Assembly (NCBI RefSeq): GCF_000705555.1
Contig: NZ_JMQN01000053.1
Span: 1 to 62,903, forward strand
Direction: 5' to 3'
DNA length: 62,903 nt
Source of the DNA: Marinobacterium lacunae
GTDB lineage: Bacteria; Pseudomonadota; Gammaproteobacteria; Pseudomonadales; Balneatricaceae
Shown: positions 51,593-60,884 of the stretch, piece after piece
How the letters are laid out: every line of letters starts with the position of its first letter
How positions within the stretch are numbered: the first letter of the stretch is position 1
Notes under the pieces: generated by a model
What the model was told of the DNA's origin: nothing
The model's database searches: none
Seen by the model: only the letters and a program-made list of their open reading frames with translations
Translations under genes and position numbers: made by a program

Positions 51593-52282
51593 TTAGGCCC
51601 AGTGACCCGCCAAGGCGTTTTTCGGCGTAGCGTAGGGTGAGCGTAGCATCATCCAGTGGCCAAGCAGCAGATTGGTGAAATAGATCAGCCAGAAGGCAAA
51701 CACCACATCGCTGAGAAAGTGCCCGCCTTGTACGATTCGGGTCAGGCCCACCAGTGCGCCAACCGTGCAGGCGGCCACAAAAAGTCTGCCGGACGCACAG
51801 ACCCAGGCGAAGCTGATCAGCCAAAAGCCCATCGCGGCGTGACCGCTGACAAACGAGCAGTTCTTTTCGCAGGCGCCCGAGTATTCGAAAGCGGCAGCAA
51901 AGTCGTGTTGGCCGCCAAACTCAACGATCTGCGACGGACGGGCCCGACCAATACTGTTGTCCTTGATGATCACGTTGGCCAGTATACCCGGGCCCAAAAG
52001 CAGCGATAACAAAAGAAACAGTGCAGCGCGCCGCTGAAAGGGGCTGCTGTTTCGGTGGCGGTTCAGTCGAACAGCCTGATAGATCAACAGCGGCAGCAGC
52101 ACAAAATGAAGCTTGGCAAACAGGGCGTAGACAAGCTGAAAAATCGGCAGATCTTCATAGATAAAGCCCTCTTCTGGCGTGTAAAACAGGCGACTGGTCC
52201 ACAGGTCGATTGAGGGCCAGAGGGTGAAAATGAGCACACAGAGGATGAAGAGGCGGATATCACGGCGTTTTAGCATGCGCAT
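51593..52282 (-). CDS. PAP2-family lipid phosphatase (first)
   Basis: Membrane phosphatase of the PAP2 superfamily, 229 residues, six hydrophobic segments. The three catalytic motifs are visible: KDNSIGRARPSQ, FVSGHAAMG (SGH) and RIVQGGHFLSDV. It may dephosphorylate undecaprenyl pyrophosphate or lipid A (LpxE/LpxF-like). The ATG at 52282 is chosen for AGGAGG 6 nt upstream; it overlaps the GT39 gene end by 23 nt. The Cys pair in SGACEKNCSF is as in some LpxT/LpxE proteins. Confidence 0.85.
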   Translation of the reverse strand: MRMLKRRDIRLFILCVLIFTLWPSIDLWTSRLFYTPEEGFIYEDLPIFQLVYALFAKLHFVLLPLLIYQAVRLNRHRNSSPFQRRAALFLLLSLLLGPGILANVIIKDNSIGRARPSQIVEFGGQHDFAAAFEYSGACEKNCSFVSGHAAMGFWLISFAWVCASGRLFVAACTVGALVGLTRIVQGGHFLSDVVFAFWLIYFTNLLLGHWMMLRSPYATPKNALAGHWA

Positions 52283-53780
52283 TTCGCACCTCCTGATCAC
52301 TGGCCATATTCGCCTCGCCATCGCGATACCCCGTGACGAGGTAGAGTTGCGCGTTTCGGCTGAAGTCATCGAAGATATCGACGTGAGCGGTAGCGATCTT
52401 CTCCACATGATCGAAGTAGCGCAGTAATGCCTCGGTACCCAGGTGTTGGCTCACAAACAGCAGGCGTTGCGGCGAATCACGGTCAATTGAGCGCATCAGC
52501 TCGTAATGATCATCGATGTGCCCATCCCTATTGAGGGCATAGCCCTGATAGCGGTGGGGCGACAGGTAGTAGCCGAAGTAAGCCAACAGCCTTCGAGAGT
52601 CGCTGGCCAGTGGAATATCCGGCCGACTGTCAAACTCAGGCTGTAGCTGAGCGACGAGCGCGGGCCAGCCCATGACCCGTTTATATGGGTTGCTGTGACG
52701 ACCCGGCTCGATCCCGGCAAGGTTCAGGATGAACACGTAATGGTAAAAGATCAGTGCCAGCAGCAGGTTGACGCCTAGCGCCAGTGGTGGCCACCATCGG
52801 CGAGTGGTGTGGCTGAGGTGGTAAGCGACGACCAGCGCCCCACCGATATACGCAGGTGCGGCCCAGTTGATATTGGCACGGGCTAACAGTGCCTGAGCGG
52901 AAATCACAATGAAGGTGGGCCAGAACAGTGCCCAGGCGAAGCGCTCGCCGTCGCAGCGCGAGACGCCTTTCCTGCATCGCAGTGCCGATACCAGGGTCAG
53001 GGCGAGCAGAGGGCCGAAAACGGCCGCCTGACCCAGCCAGAACTCCAGTAACCGTGTCAGACTGACGGGATTCTCACCCTGATGGGAGATCTCGGCCGTG
53101 TGCTGAAAACTGATGAAGTCGTGTCGGTAGTTCCAGTACAGGTTAGGCAGCAGACAGGCAGTGGCCAAGGCGCAAGCGAGCCAGAATCCCGGAGTGCGCA
53201 GCAGCGCGCGTCCGCGTTCGCAGAACACCGCCAGCAGCAGGAAACTGACCGGCAGCAGAATAAATGTGTATTTGGAGAGCAAGCCAAGGCCGCCCGCGAG
53301 ACCTGCAAGACACCACCAGATCAGCCCATTCGAGGACTCCGCTTGCAGGAACAGACGGATGGCCAGCGCCCAGAAAAACAGCAGCGGTGCGTCGGTGGTG
53401 ATAAACAGACTGTTGAAGCTGACCAGCGGCATCAGTAGCAGGATAAAGCCTGCGAATACGCCGGTGCGGCGGTCGAACAGCAGACGACCGGTATCGGCCA
53501 CCAACAGGGCGGTTAGCCCGTAGAGCATAGCGGCACCGGCTTTGACCGCCCATTCGGCATCGCCCAAGAGGGTTGTGGTGAGCCAGATCACCCAGGCAAC
53601 CATCGGCGGTTTGGAGTAATACCCCCAGTCTGGTGTTTGTGCCCAACTCAGATAGTAGGCTTCATCAAAAAACAGATGTACGGGGGTCAAGTCGATCACC
53701 AGCAATCGATAAGCCACCATTACAATGACAGACAGCAGTAGATAACCGGCAATACCGTTGACCGGACGTGACGACAGCAT
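52260..53780 (-). CDS. GT39 (ArnT-like) lipid-linked glycosyltransferase (first)
   Basis: Polytopic inner-membrane glycosyltransferase of the PMT/ArnT group, about 506 residues with 12 or so hydrophobic segments. The catalytic acidic motif FFDEAYYLSWAQTPDWGY is near the N-terminus, followed by SKPPMVAWVIWL. It would transfer a sugar from undecaprenyl phosphate to lipid A or another envelope acceptor. ATG at 53780; a GTG at 53810 is possible and would overlap the upstream PAP2 gene. It overlaps the first PAP2 gene. Confidence 0.86.
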   Translation of the reverse strand: MLSSRPVNGIAGYLLLSVIVMVAYRLLVIDLTPVHLFFDEAYYLSWAQTPDWGYYSKPPMVAWVIWLTTTLLGDAEWAVKAGAAMLYGLTALLVADTGRLLFDRRTGVFAGFILLLMPLVSFNSLFITTDAPLLFFWALAIRLFLQAESSNGLIWWCLAGLAGGLGLLSKYTFILLPVSFLLLAVFCERGRALLRTPGFWLACALATACLLPNLYWNYRHDFISFQHTAEISHQGENPVSLTRLLEFWLGQAAVFGPLLALTLVSALRCRKGVSRCDGERFAWALFWPTFIVISAQALLARANINWAAPAYIGGALVVAYHLSHTTRRWWPPLALGVNLLLALIFYHYVFILNLAGIEPGRHSNPYKRVMGWPALVAQLQPEFDSRPDIPLASDSRRLLAYFGYYLSPHRYQGYALNRDGHIDDHYELMRSIDRDSPQRLLFVSQHLGTEALLRYFDHVEKIATAHVDIFDDFSRNAQLYLVTGYRDGEANMASDQEVRNAHAKTP

Positions 53781-53784
53781 AGGG

Positions 53785-54663
53785 TCAGAACCCGAAAGCG
53801 TTGGAGACACTGGCGCCCGAAGCCGGGCGCTGCAGTTGCTTGAGGTACTGCAGGGCGCCTATCAAGACCAGCAGCAGAATCAGACCGTGACCCAAAGGAT
53901 AGCCGCCGTCATGAAACGGCATGGCGAGCACGGCATAGAAGGGGAGGAGCATCGCCAGCCACTGGCTCTTGGCGGTGCGACAGCAGCGGTATTGGGTGGC
54001 AAGCTCATACCCCGCCAGCCCGCATATCAGCCCGATCGCACCCCCGACCAAAACGTCGATCGGCCAGTGTGCGCCAACCATCACACGGCTGACGGTGACC
54101 AGTGCGAACGCAGTGATAGCCAGGCTACGTTGTGCCCGGCTGCGGGCGATTACGATGAACAGGGCAGCGATAACACCAGCGGTTGTGGAGTGGCCGGAGG
54201 GGAAACTGCCATGCTTGATCATGCTGCCAATTAGGTGATAGCTCTCGGGCGGTAGCACAGCGGCTGGACGATCGAGATCAGTCGCATGCTTGAGCCCATG
54301 GCTGATCAGCGTGGCCGGTATGGCTGCGATCAGTGTGGCCGGCAGCAGCTGTGGAAAGCGGAACAGTACGAACAGCAGGACGGCGAATGCGACCTGCGTA
54401 TCGCCAAGAAGCGTCATCGCCGACCAGAGGGTATCTGGCAGCAGTGCACCGAGGTCGTTCAGGGTGTGAAAGGCGGCATGGTAGCCGCCAAACATCCAGA
54501 GTAGCGTCGCCATCAACATGAAAGCGCCTGATGTCAGGATGATGCAGATATAAGGCACGGGTGTGCTCAAGGGGGTGTGTGATTGCGGCAGAAGTGATTG
54601 GCTGAGCAATCGGTTTAATAGGGTCGGACGAACATCGCGTAACGAAGCGAAAATCTCATTCAT
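53785..54663 (-). CDS. PAP2-family lipid phosphatase (second)
   Basis: PAP2 phosphatase of about 292 residues with six hydrophobic segments. Motifs: KHATDLDRPAAV, FPSGHSTTAG and SRVMVGAHWPIDV, so all three catalytic blocks are intact. The ATG at 54663 is chosen for GAGG upstream; it overlaps the second GT39 gene by 8 nt. It is distinct in sequence from the PAP2 at 51593, so the pair probably has two different lipid phosphate substrates. Confidence 0.84.
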   Translation of the reverse strand: MNEIFASLRDVRPTLLNRLLSQSLLPQSHTPLSTPVPYICIILTSGAFMLMATLLWMFGGYHAAFHTLNDLGALLPDTLWSAMTLLGDTQVAFAVLLFVLFRFPQLLPATLIAAIPATLISHGLKHATDLDRPAAVLPPESYHLIGSMIKHGSFPSGHSTTAGVIAALFIVIARSRAQRSLAITAFALVTVSRVMVGAHWPIDVLVGGAIGLICGLAGYELATQYRCCRTAKSQWLAMLLPFYAVLAMPFHDGGYPLGHGLILLLVLIGALQYLKQLQRPASGASVSNAFGF

Positions 54664-56221
54664 GTCGTGCATCCTCGGGTAGCACCTGAGCCAAAACAAT
54701 GCCGCCCTCCCGATAGAACACGTCGATCGCGTCAGGGCCGAAACGGTGTTGCAGATCGTCGAGGCGATCAGCGCGGGTAAAGAGGTAATCACCGGCCTGT
54801 GGGGCGCGACGTTCTGTGATGGCATCGCGGTACAGACTGAAGCTGGGCATATGGATGCGGTAGGCAACGAAGGGAACGCCCATGCGTTGTGCAACATCAG
54901 CGGCCCGTTTTACCGGCGCTTGTTGCAGTTCGGCCAATGCGGGTAACAGCAGCAGGAAGAGTGTGGCGCTTTGGACAAGCCCGGCCAGTGCCAGACGTTT
55001 CCATTGCGACAATCCGAGCATGCCGATCATCAGGGTCAGGCCCGCGGCAACGGCCAGCAACAGGGCGTAATGCAGATCGAACACCTCTGGGGCCTGAGCC
55101 AGCATTTCGCGCTGGTACAGGTTGTTCTGGGACTCGGCCAGAGGGGCTGCATAGAGTACAAGCGCGATCTGCAGTGCAAGAGGCAAGGCGGGCAGCAGCC
55201 ACTGCCAGCGGCCCCGGGCGAGCACGCGTCGATACTTGGCGAACAGGATGACCAGTGGCGTGATGCCATAGAGCACATAGTGCGGCAACTGGGTTTGTGA
55301 TAACGATACCAGCACAAACACAACCGCGAACCAGATGATCAGTAGCCGCTCGAACGGGCGCAGCCATAGCGCCTTTGCGCGCCTGAAAAGCCCCAGCATC
55401 AGGCCAGACCAGGGCAGCATGACGATAGGCAGCAGCACCAGATAGTAATACCAGTAACCGCCGTGTCCCTCTTTGGTAGCGCTGAACCGGTTGAGGTTAT
55501 GCTCGATCAGAAACCCGGTAAAAAAGCCGCTGCCCTGCTCGCGCCAGACAAATACCAGCCAGGGCGCGAGTATGCTCAACAGGATCAACCAACCCCAAGG
55601 GCTGAAAATGGAGCGCGTCCAGAGCTTTTGCTGACCGAGCGAGAACATCCAGATCATGCTCACCAGCAGGGGGATACCGGCGGCCACCGGGCCTTTGGTT
55701 AGCATGCCAAGGCTGAGCCAGAGCCATACCCGAAGCAGGTGGGTAGGCTTTCGGTAACAGCTGTAGCGGTAGATATCAAAGAACGTCAGCGCGATCAGCA
55801 GATTGAGCAGCGAGTCGGCCGTGGCGGCGCGACCGATCAGCGTAATCAGCAGGGTGGTGCTGAATATCAGTACAGCGGCACGTGCGCTGCGCCGGTCGAT
55901 GAACTCGCGGCAGAACGCGTAGATCGCACCCGCCCAAAGCAGCGCGCAGATCACCGAGTGCAGGCGCAGGGATAATTCGTTAATACCGAACAGCGCCATG
56001 GAGGTGGCCTGAAACCAATAGGTCAGGATCGGCTTGTCATAGCGTGGCTCGCCATCCAGATAGGTCGCCGACCAGATGCCCGAGTTAAGCAGCTCACGGC
56101 TGGCTTCCGAGAAGGCGCCTTCATCCACATCAAACAGCGGGACAGACCAGAGGTTGAACACGAAGCCGACGCTGAGAAACAGCAGCAGCCACAGCGGGTG
56201 ATCGAGACGAATACGGTTCAA
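54656..56221 (-). CDS. GT39 (ArnT-like) lipid-linked glycosyltransferase (second)
   Basis: Second ArnT-like enzyme, 521 residues with about 12 hydrophobic segments. The catalytic loop is FDVDEGAFSEASRELLNSG, then RYDKPILTYWFQA, which is close to true ArnT (DEGxxAE and KPPLxYW). It overlaps the GT2 gene by 4 nt. Likely donors are undecaprenyl-phosphate-linked sugars made by the GT2 partner; the acceptor may be lipid A. No arnA/B/D genes are in the window, so 4-amino-arabinose is not indicated. Confidence 0.87.
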   Translation of the reverse strand: MNRIRLDHPLWLLLFLSVGFVFNLWSVPLFDVDEGAFSEASRELLNSGIWSATYLDGEPRYDKPILTYWFQATSMALFGINELSLRLHSVICALLWAGAIYAFCREFIDRRSARAAVLIFSTTLLITLIGRAATADSLLNLLIALTFFDIYRYSCYRKPTHLLRVWLWLSLGMLTKGPVAAGIPLLVSMIWMFSLGQQKLWTRSIFSPWGWLILLSILAPWLVFVWREQGSGFFTGFLIEHNLNRFSATKEGHGGYWYYYLVLLPIVMLPWSGLMLGLFRRAKALWLRPFERLLIIWFAVVFVLVSLSQTQLPHYVLYGITPLVILFAKYRRVLARGRWQWLLPALPLALQIALVLYAAPLAESQNNLYQREMLAQAPEVFDLHYALLLAVAAGLTLMIGMLGLSQWKRLALAGLVQSATLFLLLLPALAELQQAPVKRAADVAQRMGVPFVAYRIHMPSFSLYRDAITERRAPQAGDYLFTRADRLDDLQHRFGPDAIDVFYREGGIVLAQVLPEDARHE

Positions 56222-57273
56222 CCTGCAGCCCTCTCGGCCCAGGTGCTGCCGGTGTGGCCGGTGGGTGCCTGATCTTCAAACCAGCGCTCAGCGGTGTCGC
56301 TTTCACGCACCACGTAGTTATTTACCGATGTGCTCGATGATGAGCCTCCCTGGAACAGGATGCGGCTGAGCATCTCGGCAATTACGCCGGTGGTGAGAAA
56401 CTGCAGCGCCATCAGCAGCAGTAACACCGAGACGATCAGCATGGGACGTCCGCCGATATCCTCGCCGAGGGCAAACTTCACGAACAGCAGCCAGCTCATC
56501 AGCGTGCCGCCGATAATGCCCGAGGCAAGCCCGATGGAGCCAAAGAAGTGGCCGGGGCGGGCCCGAAACCTGAGAAAGAAAAACACTGACATCAGGTCGA
56601 TCAGCACGCGGAATGTACGGCTGATACCGTACTTGGATTCGCCAAACTGGCGTGCGTGATGACTCACTTCGGTTTCGCCAATACGGTGAGGTGCGGTGAC
56701 GCCGGCCACCCAGACCGGAATAAAGCGGTGCATCTCCCCGAACAGCCGAATCTGACGCAGTATCGACGCGCGATAGACCTTCAGGCTGCAGCCGTAGTCG
56801 TGCAGGCGCAGTCCGGTAATTTTACCGATAAGCCGGTTGGCGATGCGCGAGGGCAGCTTGCGCTTGAGCGCGGCGTCTTGTCGGTTGCGACGCCAGCCCT
56901 GAAGCAGGTCGAGATCGCGCTCGATTAACTCCTGAACCATGCGCGGGATATCGCTGGGATCGTTCTGCAGATCGCCATCCATGGTTACGATCAACTCGCC
57001 CCGGGCGGCATCGATACCGGCCTGCATGGCGGCGGTCTGACCGAAATTGCGTTGTAAGGTGATAATGCGGACATGGGGGCCGAACGCGTTGCGCGTACGG
57101 CGTAGTTCGGACAGGGTGTTGTCGGGGCTGCCGTCATCGACGCAGATGATCTCCCAGCGCCCGCCGTAACCCCTAAGCCCCTCGTGTACACGCTGGACCA
57201 ACAGACGGGCGTTCTCCTCCTCCTTGTACATGGGCACCACGATGGAAAGGGAAGGTTGCTGCGACTTCTGCAT
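56218..57273 (-). CDS. GT2 undecaprenyl-phosphate glycosyltransferase (ArnC/GtrB-like)
   Basis: Polyprenyl-phosphate glycosyltransferase of about 351 residues. GT2 domain: LSIVVPMYKEEENARLL, CVDDGSPDNT, MDGDLQNDPSDIP, and GWRRNRQD. Two C-terminal membrane segments (HFFGSIGLASGIIGGTLMSW and IVSVLLLLMALQFLTTGVI) anchor it. It makes undecaprenyl-P-sugar for the two GT39 enzymes. The ATG at 57273 is chosen; a TTG at 57309 would extend it. The sugar is not predictable from sequence (Glc, Man or GalNAc types all share this pattern). Confidence 0.87.
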   Translation of the reverse strand: MQKSQQPSLSIVVPMYKEEENARLLVQRVHEGLRGYGGRWEIICVDDGSPDNTLSELRRTRNAFGPHVRIITLQRNFGQTAAMQAGIDAARGELIVTMDGDLQNDPSDIPRMVQELIERDLDLLQGWRRNRQDAALKRKLPSRIANRLIGKITGLRLHDYGCSLKVYRASILRQIRLFGEMHRFIPVWVAGVTAPHRIGETEVSHHARQFGESKYGISRTFRVLIDLMSVFFFLRFRARPGHFFGSIGLASGIIGGTLMSWLLFVKFALGEDIGGRPMLIVSVLLLLMALQFLTTGVIAEMLSRILFQGGSSSSTSVNNYVVRESDTAERWFEDQAPTGHTGSTWAERAAG

Positions 57274-57347
57274 GCTATCCGTCTCGCGTTGATTACTGAC
57301 GGATGACAAGGCTATAGCGAAGTGTTGACGGATTGGCGACGCAGGGG

Positions 57348-58334
57348 TTACGACTTTGTTTCAGTAATGATCCCGAGCTTGCCGGATAAACGGGTTCGAG
57401 TGGCACACTCTGGCAGCATCAGCGCCACTGGAATGGACACCAGCGTCACGCCCAGCATATAGAGGTGAAGGTTAACGGCGGCAAGCAGAATGGCCTCGGC
57501 GGCTATGCCGAACGGCAGCAGCGCGGCCAACATGGCGCCTTCGAAGGTGCCGGCACCGGCCAAACCGTGGATCGGCAGTACGCTGCTGAGATCGGCAAAG
57601 ATAATCGCCAGCAGCCCCTGTACGCCGGGAATGTCGATAAAGTGCTGAATCACCAGCATCAGCACGAAAAGCTTGAGGCTCCAGAGCAGTGCTGTGAGCA
57701 GATAAAGCTTAAGTCCAAGCGCTGGGCTGAGCGGTCCGTGTTCGGCCAGCATGCGGGCCAGAGACTTCAGGGGCCCCGGTAGCCAGCGGGTAATCGACGC
57801 CGAAAAGCGCATAAGGATAAACGGCAGGGTTGGCAGCAGCAGGGCAGGCAGCATCATGATCGGGCCAATCAGCCTGATGCCCAGTAGCGAGAGCAGCAGC
57901 CCCAGCCAGTGCAGATCCATCAGTCGGATCCAGGCAAGTCCTGCCGCTGTGCTCAATACAGGTAGTTCAAAGCGGTGCTTCATCAGCAACGGAAACGACG
58001 CTTCGCCAAGGCGCATCGGCAGTAGGTTGTTCAGCGCGTTGTGCAACAGGTTGATGCGCAGATAGGCGAGAAACGGATGTCCCCGATGGCGGCCGAAATA
58101 GAGATACGCTCTCCAGGCCCGCAGCGCATAACTGACCAGCGTTGCCACAGCGAGCATCAACAGCGTCGAGAGTGGTACTCCAGACCAGGCCGATAATGTC
58201 TGACGCCATCCAAGCGTGGTCTCTACCCCGGCTATCAGCAGTGCAGTCAGCAGCAGGCTCAAACACCAACGCAAGATGCGGTGTTTGCCGGTGGTATGTG
58301 CAGGAGAGCCATGTGTTGGGGCGGTGGCGGTCAT
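57348..58334 (-). CDS. Flippase-like membrane protein (LPG synthase TM region / UPF0104)
   Basis: Polytopic membrane protein of about 328 residues with eight or so hydrophobic segments, matching the lysylphosphatidylglycerol synthetase transmembrane family: LRINLLHNALNNLLPMRLGE, GTFEGAMLAALLPFG. No catalytic LPG synthase domain is present. Members next to GT2 genes are proposed to move polyprenyl-linked sugars across the membrane, which fits this operon. The ATG at 58334 is chosen. It is the first gene of the envelope operon. Confidence 0.82.
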   Translation of the reverse strand: MTATAPTHGSPAHTTGKHRILRWCLSLLLTALLIAGVETTLGWRQTLSAWSGVPLSTLLMLAVATLVSYALRAWRAYLYFGRHRGHPFLAYLRINLLHNALNNLLPMRLGEASFPLLMKHRFELPVLSTAAGLAWIRLMDLHWLGLLLSLLGIRLIGPIMMLPALLLPTLPFILMRFSASITRWLPGPLKSLARMLAEHGPLSPALGLKLYLLTALLWSLKLFVLMLVIQHFIDIPGVQGLLAIIFADLSSVLPIHGLAGAGTFEGAMLAALLPFGIAAEAILLAAVNLHLYMLGVTLVSIPVALMLPECATRTRLSGKLGIITETKS

Positions 58335-58637
58335 GGGGCGGCATTCTAGCATCCGCTGTATGACGATTTGGCGACGTCCTCCAGCTCACGTCCCTCCGTT
58401 GAACGCTCATCAGGGTAATGCTTAGGCAGGTCATCAATTGAACATGAAGTATTTAAAAATTCCGACAACATTATAAGAATTTTGATTTTAACCATTGGAT
58501 AATTGAATAGAGGTGATCATATACATAATTAAGTTCCACGGTGTGTACAAAGATTACACTATTTGTATATCCGTAATTTTGGCCCTTTGCGATATTGAAT
58601 CGACCTTATAAAACATAATAACGAGGGCCGTACAAAG
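58335..58637. promoter_or_regulatory. AT-rich intergenic region with porin promoter and dyad
   Basis: About 300 nt between the divergent flippase-like and porin genes; AT-rich from 58440 on. It contains gtgta-N7-tacac (58543-58559), a perfect 5-bp inverted repeat of operator type, and tataaa (58607-58612) as a possible -10 sequence close to the porin start. No gene is seen. Confidence 0.45.
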
Positions 58638-59726
58638 ATGACGATTCGAAATAAATTGGCACTGGCCATTATGGTGGCCGGTATCTCCTCTCAGGTTTCA
58701 GCGGTTGAGCTCGGTGAGTTCAACGGCACTACCTTCAGCGTTGGTGGTTACGTCAAGGCCGAGGGTGTTTTCACCATGCCGGATGAGGGCGATGATTCCT
58801 TCGAAGGCAGTGCACGTCAGTCACGTGTCAACTTTTCCGCCACCAAAATGATCGAAGGCCACAAGGTTCGCGGTTTTCTGGAAGGCGACTTCTGGGATAA
58901 CAACACGACTACCGACAGCACCTATGCCTGGCGCATGCGTCACGCCACTTTGAGTGTGGATAACGTGACCGTCGGGCAGACCTGGAACGGTCAGTTCTTC
59001 GCCAACGCACCGTTTGACGTAGAAACCCTGAACTTCTGGGGACTGGGTATCGGTACTGTGGCCGGTAACGGTGCGGTCATCCGCCCCGATCTGGTTATGC
59101 ACTACACCAACGGCGGCCTGCGCCTGACTCTGCAGGACCCTGTCTATAGCGATGCGGATATCCCTGATCTGGTCGCTGCATACACCTACCGTACCGAAAG
59201 CGGGCATGCCTTCAACGTAGCGGTAACCGGCCGTGAAGTGGATACCACTCCGACCGTCAGCGGCGATGGCGAATCTGAATACGGTGCGGCTATCTCGCTC
59301 GCAGGCAAGTTCAAGTTCGGTAATACCAGTCTTGCCTTGAGTGCCTTTAACGGTAAGGGTGCTGGCGTATATGCAGGCTGGGGCTATATGGGCGCAACCG
59401 GTGCTTCAGGCATAACCGAAGTGAATGCTGACGGTGATCTTGTGACCCTGACCGGTTTCTCCGCAGGTATCAGCCATCGCTTCAGCGACAAGCTGCGCGG
59501 TAACCTGCGTTATGGCCAGGTAGAGTCCGACGAGGTAGCGGCCTCCATGGATGAGGATACCCTGAAGCAGTCAACCGTAAACCTGATCTACACCTACCTG
59601 CCGAACCTGGACATCGGTATTGAGTGGCGTGACCAGAATGCGGCCAACCGTCCGCCGACGTCAGCCGGCAGCTCGTTGCGCCCTGCCGGTCAGCAGGTTG
59701 AGGTGATGGCGATGTACAAGTTCTGA
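58638..59726 (+). CDS. DcaP-like outer-membrane porin
   Basis: Trimeric outer-membrane porin of the DcaP family, 362 residues. It has a Sec signal (NKLALAIMVAGISSQVSA), the start FSVGGYVKAEGVF, alternating beta-strand pattern with SRVNFSATK and TYAWRMRHATLSVDN, and the terminal aromatic residue in VMAMYKF typical of BAM substrates. DcaP-type porins pass negatively charged solutes such as dicarboxylates. It carries its own terminator. Adjacent genes give no substrate; an AraC-type regulator lies just downstream on the other strand. Confidence 0.87.
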   Translation: MTIRNKLALAIMVAGISSQVSAVELGEFNGTTFSVGGYVKAEGVFTMPDEGDDSFEGSARQSRVNFSATKMIEGHKVRGFLEGDFWDNNTTTDSTYAWRMRHATLSVDNVTVGQTWNGQFFANAPFDVETLNFWGLGIGTVAGNGAVIRPDLVMHYTNGGLRLTLQDPVYSDADIPDLVAAYTYRTESGHAFNVAVTGREVDTTPTVSGDGESEYGAAISLAGKFKFGNTSLALSAFNGKGAGVYAGWGYMGATGASGITEVNADGDLVTLTGFSAGISHRFSDKLRGNLRYGQVESDEVAASMDEDTLKQSTVNLIYTYLPNLDIGIEWRDQNAANRPPTSAGSSLRPAGQQVEVMAMYKF

Positions 59727-59751
59727 TCCACCTGAATATCGGAACCCTACG

Positions 59752-59788
59752 ACAACCCGGGCCCCCCTTCCCCGGGTTGTTTTTTTTG
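59752..59788 (+). terminator. Rho-independent terminator of porin gene
   Basis: acaacccggg and cccgggttgt form a perfect 10-bp stem with a 9-nt loop, followed by a run of eight or nine T (59780-59788). It ends the porin transcript before the convergent AraC gene. Confidence 0.92.
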
Positions 59789-59802
59789 CACTCGCAAGGG
59801 GG

Positions 59803-60762
59803 TTAGCGGCTTAGACGGCGGAGCGTTTCAGAGGGCAACTCACCGATATGCTCACGATACTGGGCCGAGAAGCGGCCGAGATTGGTAAAGCCGTATTTAA
59901 GGGCGACCTCGGTCACATTGCGCACTCGAAGGTTGCGGCTTAGCTCAGCGTGGATGGTTTCCAGCTTGAGGCGGCGGATATACGCAGAGGGCGTCAGACC
60001 TGTTTCCCGCTCGAACAGGTTATAGAGGGATTTGCGGCTGATACGGCACAGACGGGCCAGGTCGGCTACCGGTATATCGGTGGTCAGATTCTCCAGCACA
60101 TGATCGCGAATCTGCTCGATATGTCGATGGTGCGAACCGGACAGACTGTCGCTGTGGTCCAGGTTGTTGTCATAGGTGTCGAGAATGGCATTGCCCAGCA
60201 ACTTGGCATAGTAGAGCGCAACACGTTCGCAATGGCGCTGGCTATCCTGTGACAGGATGTCGTTGAGCAGGTTAAAAGCCGGTCCCGAGGCTGGAAATAC
60301 CAGTGGTGTGCTGTCAAAGCGAATCGGCTCCTGAGAGGTCAGATAACCGAACTCCCGCGCGGTTTGCTGCAGAAAGTCTTTGGGGATCTTCACGATCAAT
60401 TTCTTGCAGTCGGCGGAGTAGATGGTGGAGTACTCTGCATTGGGCGCGTGGATGATCGAATCGCCGGCGCTTAACACGATCTGCCGGCCCTGACTGTGCA
60501 AGACACAGCTGCCGGCAAGCAGAATCTGAAGGTGATAGAAGTCACCCATTGGCGGGATCTTGAGCTGGACTTCGGAGCCGTAACTGAGCTCCGAGATGCA
60601 GAGACTGCCAAAGCGCTTGAATTTCAACTCTGAGACAGGCGCGCTGGCTTTTTTCTGAATAAGGTAGTGCTCCCCAAAATTCTTGTGAATGAGAAAGTTG
60701 GACAGTTCATATGGCAAAACGCCCGAGATCTTGTGATCAAAGGCTGAAAGAGAAATGTTCAT
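59803..60762 (-). CDS. AraC-family regulator
   Basis: AraC/XylS-type regulator, about 319 residues, with an AraC_binding_2 (FeaR/XylS-like) sensor domain (YHLQILLAGSCVLHSQGRQ, SAGDSIIHAPNAEYS) and C-terminal HTH (IPVADLARLCRISRKSLYNLF, TPSAYIRRLKLETIHAELS, EVALKYGFTNLGRFSAQYRE). The ATG at 60762 has AGGTGC upstream; the longer frame from 60879 is not protein-like. The porin on one side and the ETF-QO on the other are possible targets, but no operator was identified. Confidence 0.86.
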   Translation of the reverse strand: MNISLSAFDHKISGVLPYELSNFLIHKNFGEHYLIQKKASAPVSELKFKRFGSLCISELSYGSEVQLKIPPMGDFYHLQILLAGSCVLHSQGRQIVLSAGDSIIHAPNAEYSTIYSADCKKLIVKIPKDFLQQTAREFGYLTSQEPIRFDSTPLVFPASGPAFNLLNDILSQDSQRHCERVALYYAKLLGNAILDTYDNNLDHSDSLSGSHHRHIEQIRDHVLENLTTDIPVADLARLCRISRKSLYNLFERETGLTPSAYIRRLKLETIHAELSRNLRVRNVTEVALKYGFTNLGRFSAQYREHIGELPSETLRRLSR

Positions 60763-60884
60763 TTTGCACCTGTTTATAATAATTATTTTTATTGAAAGGG
60801 TGTTAAACGTTTTAATTTCCCTATCTGTTTTTCCCTTTTTATTCTCGTATTGAACCTTTGGTGGTTTATAGGTGGCCAAAGGGT

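Noticed and set aside
51593-58334. 4-amino-arabinose (arn) operon
   Set aside because: Only ArnT- and ArnC-like genes are present; arnA, arnB, arnD and the sugar-nucleotide steps are missing.
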